Source: Paracyclopina nana
Lineage: Eukaryota; Arthropoda; Copepoda; Cyclopoida; Cyclopettidae
Reading direction: 5' to 3'
Assembly: GCA_019096065.1 (NCBI GenBank)
Contig: JAGUCH010000002.1
Coordinates: 3,732,501 to 3,796,500 of the forward strand
Length of the DNA stretch: 64,000 nt
This document shows positions 62,930 to 64,000 of this stretch, piece after piece. Position numbers and translations under genes: made by a program. The stretch's first letter is position 1; each line of letters begins with the position of its first letter. The notes under the pieces were generated by a model. The model saw nothing but the letters and a program-made list of their open reading frames with translations, was not told where the DNA came from and ran no database searches.

Positions 62930-63942
62930 TCAATTTGCACTTTACTAAACAATTTTCTTATTAGGCTAGCGCATCATTATTTCCGTGGTTAAACTTGAGC
63001 ATAAAAATCTTCAAGAAAAAGGCAAAACGATATGGAATTTGCTAGAAATCCAATCTCGAACGTACTCACAATTTGAGCTGTACGCAATGGAAAAAGGCCA
63101 CATTCTAGCTTGACCTTCTTTTATTTTTGGCTCAAATCAGATTTTGAGGCCTACATTTGCTAAAAACACAACGATAAAAACTGATTGCTGTAACAAAAAC
63201 ACTGAAATATTTTCTAAATGAATGCTTTAGCAATATTTTACCAAAAGCATGGCCTTTCACGAAATTAGATTGGTCAGAAAAATGAATATTTGAATCTTGC
63301 GTCATTCATCTGTTGACGTGTCAAATGCAGCTTTTGGCTATCTAATGGGATGATATTGAGATGTGAGTAAGAAATAGCAATATGCAATCACATAAGACTT
63401 CTCATGAAAATGGCAGAGAAAACTCATACTCAACATTTTAAGAGCTACACCAGGGGGGGTCTCGTAAGTGAGTTCTTGACGCAAGTTTTGCATGCTAAAA
63501 TCACCAAATCTGTTCGTCTTTGCTGCGGTGGCGCTAGTAGTTCTTACTTCTTAGCGCGTGAGCTCAAGTGACGTATCAGTGATGGAAGCGAGCGGGCTAA
63601 TCTCTCGCTTTTTAAACAGAGCTCCCAGATAAGTTCTGTTTTTATCTAAAAGTGTGCAATTTAGGCAATTTTTTGCTAATTTATGGTGGGTTATGGAAAT
63701 TTTTGGAAGTGAAATCCACCGAATTCTATAGAAATTTCGTCTTGAATCCTACCACAGCTCAGTGACCTCAGTCAGACTGTGTGCTTTAGTAAAGCAGCAA
63801 TAAGAACTCACCTTATAAGTATAGATCATCTTGAGCTACACAATAGAAGAAGTTGAAGTAACATATGAGTTTTTATTGACTTCTCGCTGTACTTATAAAG
63901 TACACAGCTAGGACTGAAAAATAAATAGATGCAGGTCGCTTT
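62930..63942. other. Intergenic region at the right end
   Basis: No supported exon. It holds copy 2 of the dispersed repeat (63732-63833) and, on the minus strand, an AATAAA near 63873 that could serve the gene entering from the right. Confidence 0.45.
63732..63833. repeat. Dispersed repeat of about 100 bp, copy 2
   Basis: Same orientation as copy 1 at 37400-37496; shares its two ends almost exactly, with a longer, diverged centre containing CAGTCAGACTG. Confidence 0.6.
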
Positions 63943-64000
63943 CTAAACCTTCATGAATACAGGATCAAATCCAGGATTTTTCTTGGCAACTTGTCCCACA
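63943..64000 (-). CDS. Possible C-terminal exon of a gene running off the window
   Basis: The minus strand reads VGQVAKKNPGFDPVFMKV before a stop at 63943, with a poly-A signal about 70 bp further on. Too short to identify; included because it is the only plausible coding end at the border. Confidence 0.3.
   Translation of the reverse strand, partial: VGQVAKKNPGFDPVFMKV

Overview
The window is nuclear DNA from an arthropod, most likely a crustacean or an early-branching hexapod; I cannot name the species. The evidence is protostome-type ionotropic receptor genes, paired secreted proteins of an arthropod CUB-like family, arthropod TCAGT initiators, introns mostly of 50-80 bp with GT-AG ends, and an AT-rich background.

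Host genes, left to right. ATP synthase subunit e (+); an intronless serine palmitoyltransferase long-chain subunit (-); a zinc-ligand/SGNH-like gene (+); a C2H2 zinc-finger gene and a seven-helix receptor packed in tandem (-); a 55-residue membrane protein (+); an MGAT3-type (GT17) glycosyltransferase (-); a PAN-PA-TM-RING protein (+); and a putative 2OG-Fe(II) oxygenase (+) whose large intron holds a DEG/ENaC channel on the other strand. After the first retroelement come an LNR gene, an ionotropic receptor (+), two related EGF/kelch-type secreted genes (-), and a reprolysin-like metalloprotease with a mucin linker and ShK tail (+). These are followed by two divergent CUB-like genes, a second metalloprotease (-), a Cys-rich secreted gene (+), a second, N-terminally incomplete ionotropic receptor (+) and a further secreted gene (+). 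The right half is therefore a cluster of duplicated secreted and chemosensory genes.

Two complete LTR retroelements break this up. The first (18737-27977) is a GC-rich Gypsy-type element with 245-bp LTRs that I read as identical, a TTTC target duplication, gag, pro, pol and a viral-type envelope gene. It sits inside the first exon of the LNR gene. Gag-pro is joined by a textbook -1 frameshift signal. The second (52889-62924) is a BEL/Pao-type element with apparently identical 259-bp LTRs and a CATTA duplication. It has gag split at a poly-G run, gag-pol joined by a T_TTT_TTA signal with a stem, a pol gene, and an extra 404-residue ORF of unknown function behind its own TATA-initiator promoter.

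The strongest leads are the unknown fourth ORF of the BEL/Pao element with its private promoter, the envelope-bearing Gypsy element with an apparently split gag start codon, the two frameshift cassettes, and the interrupted LNR gene. Small palindromic elements and one dispersed repeat of about 100 bp lie in introns and spacers. All exon boundaries were set by eye from reading frames and splice dinucleotides.
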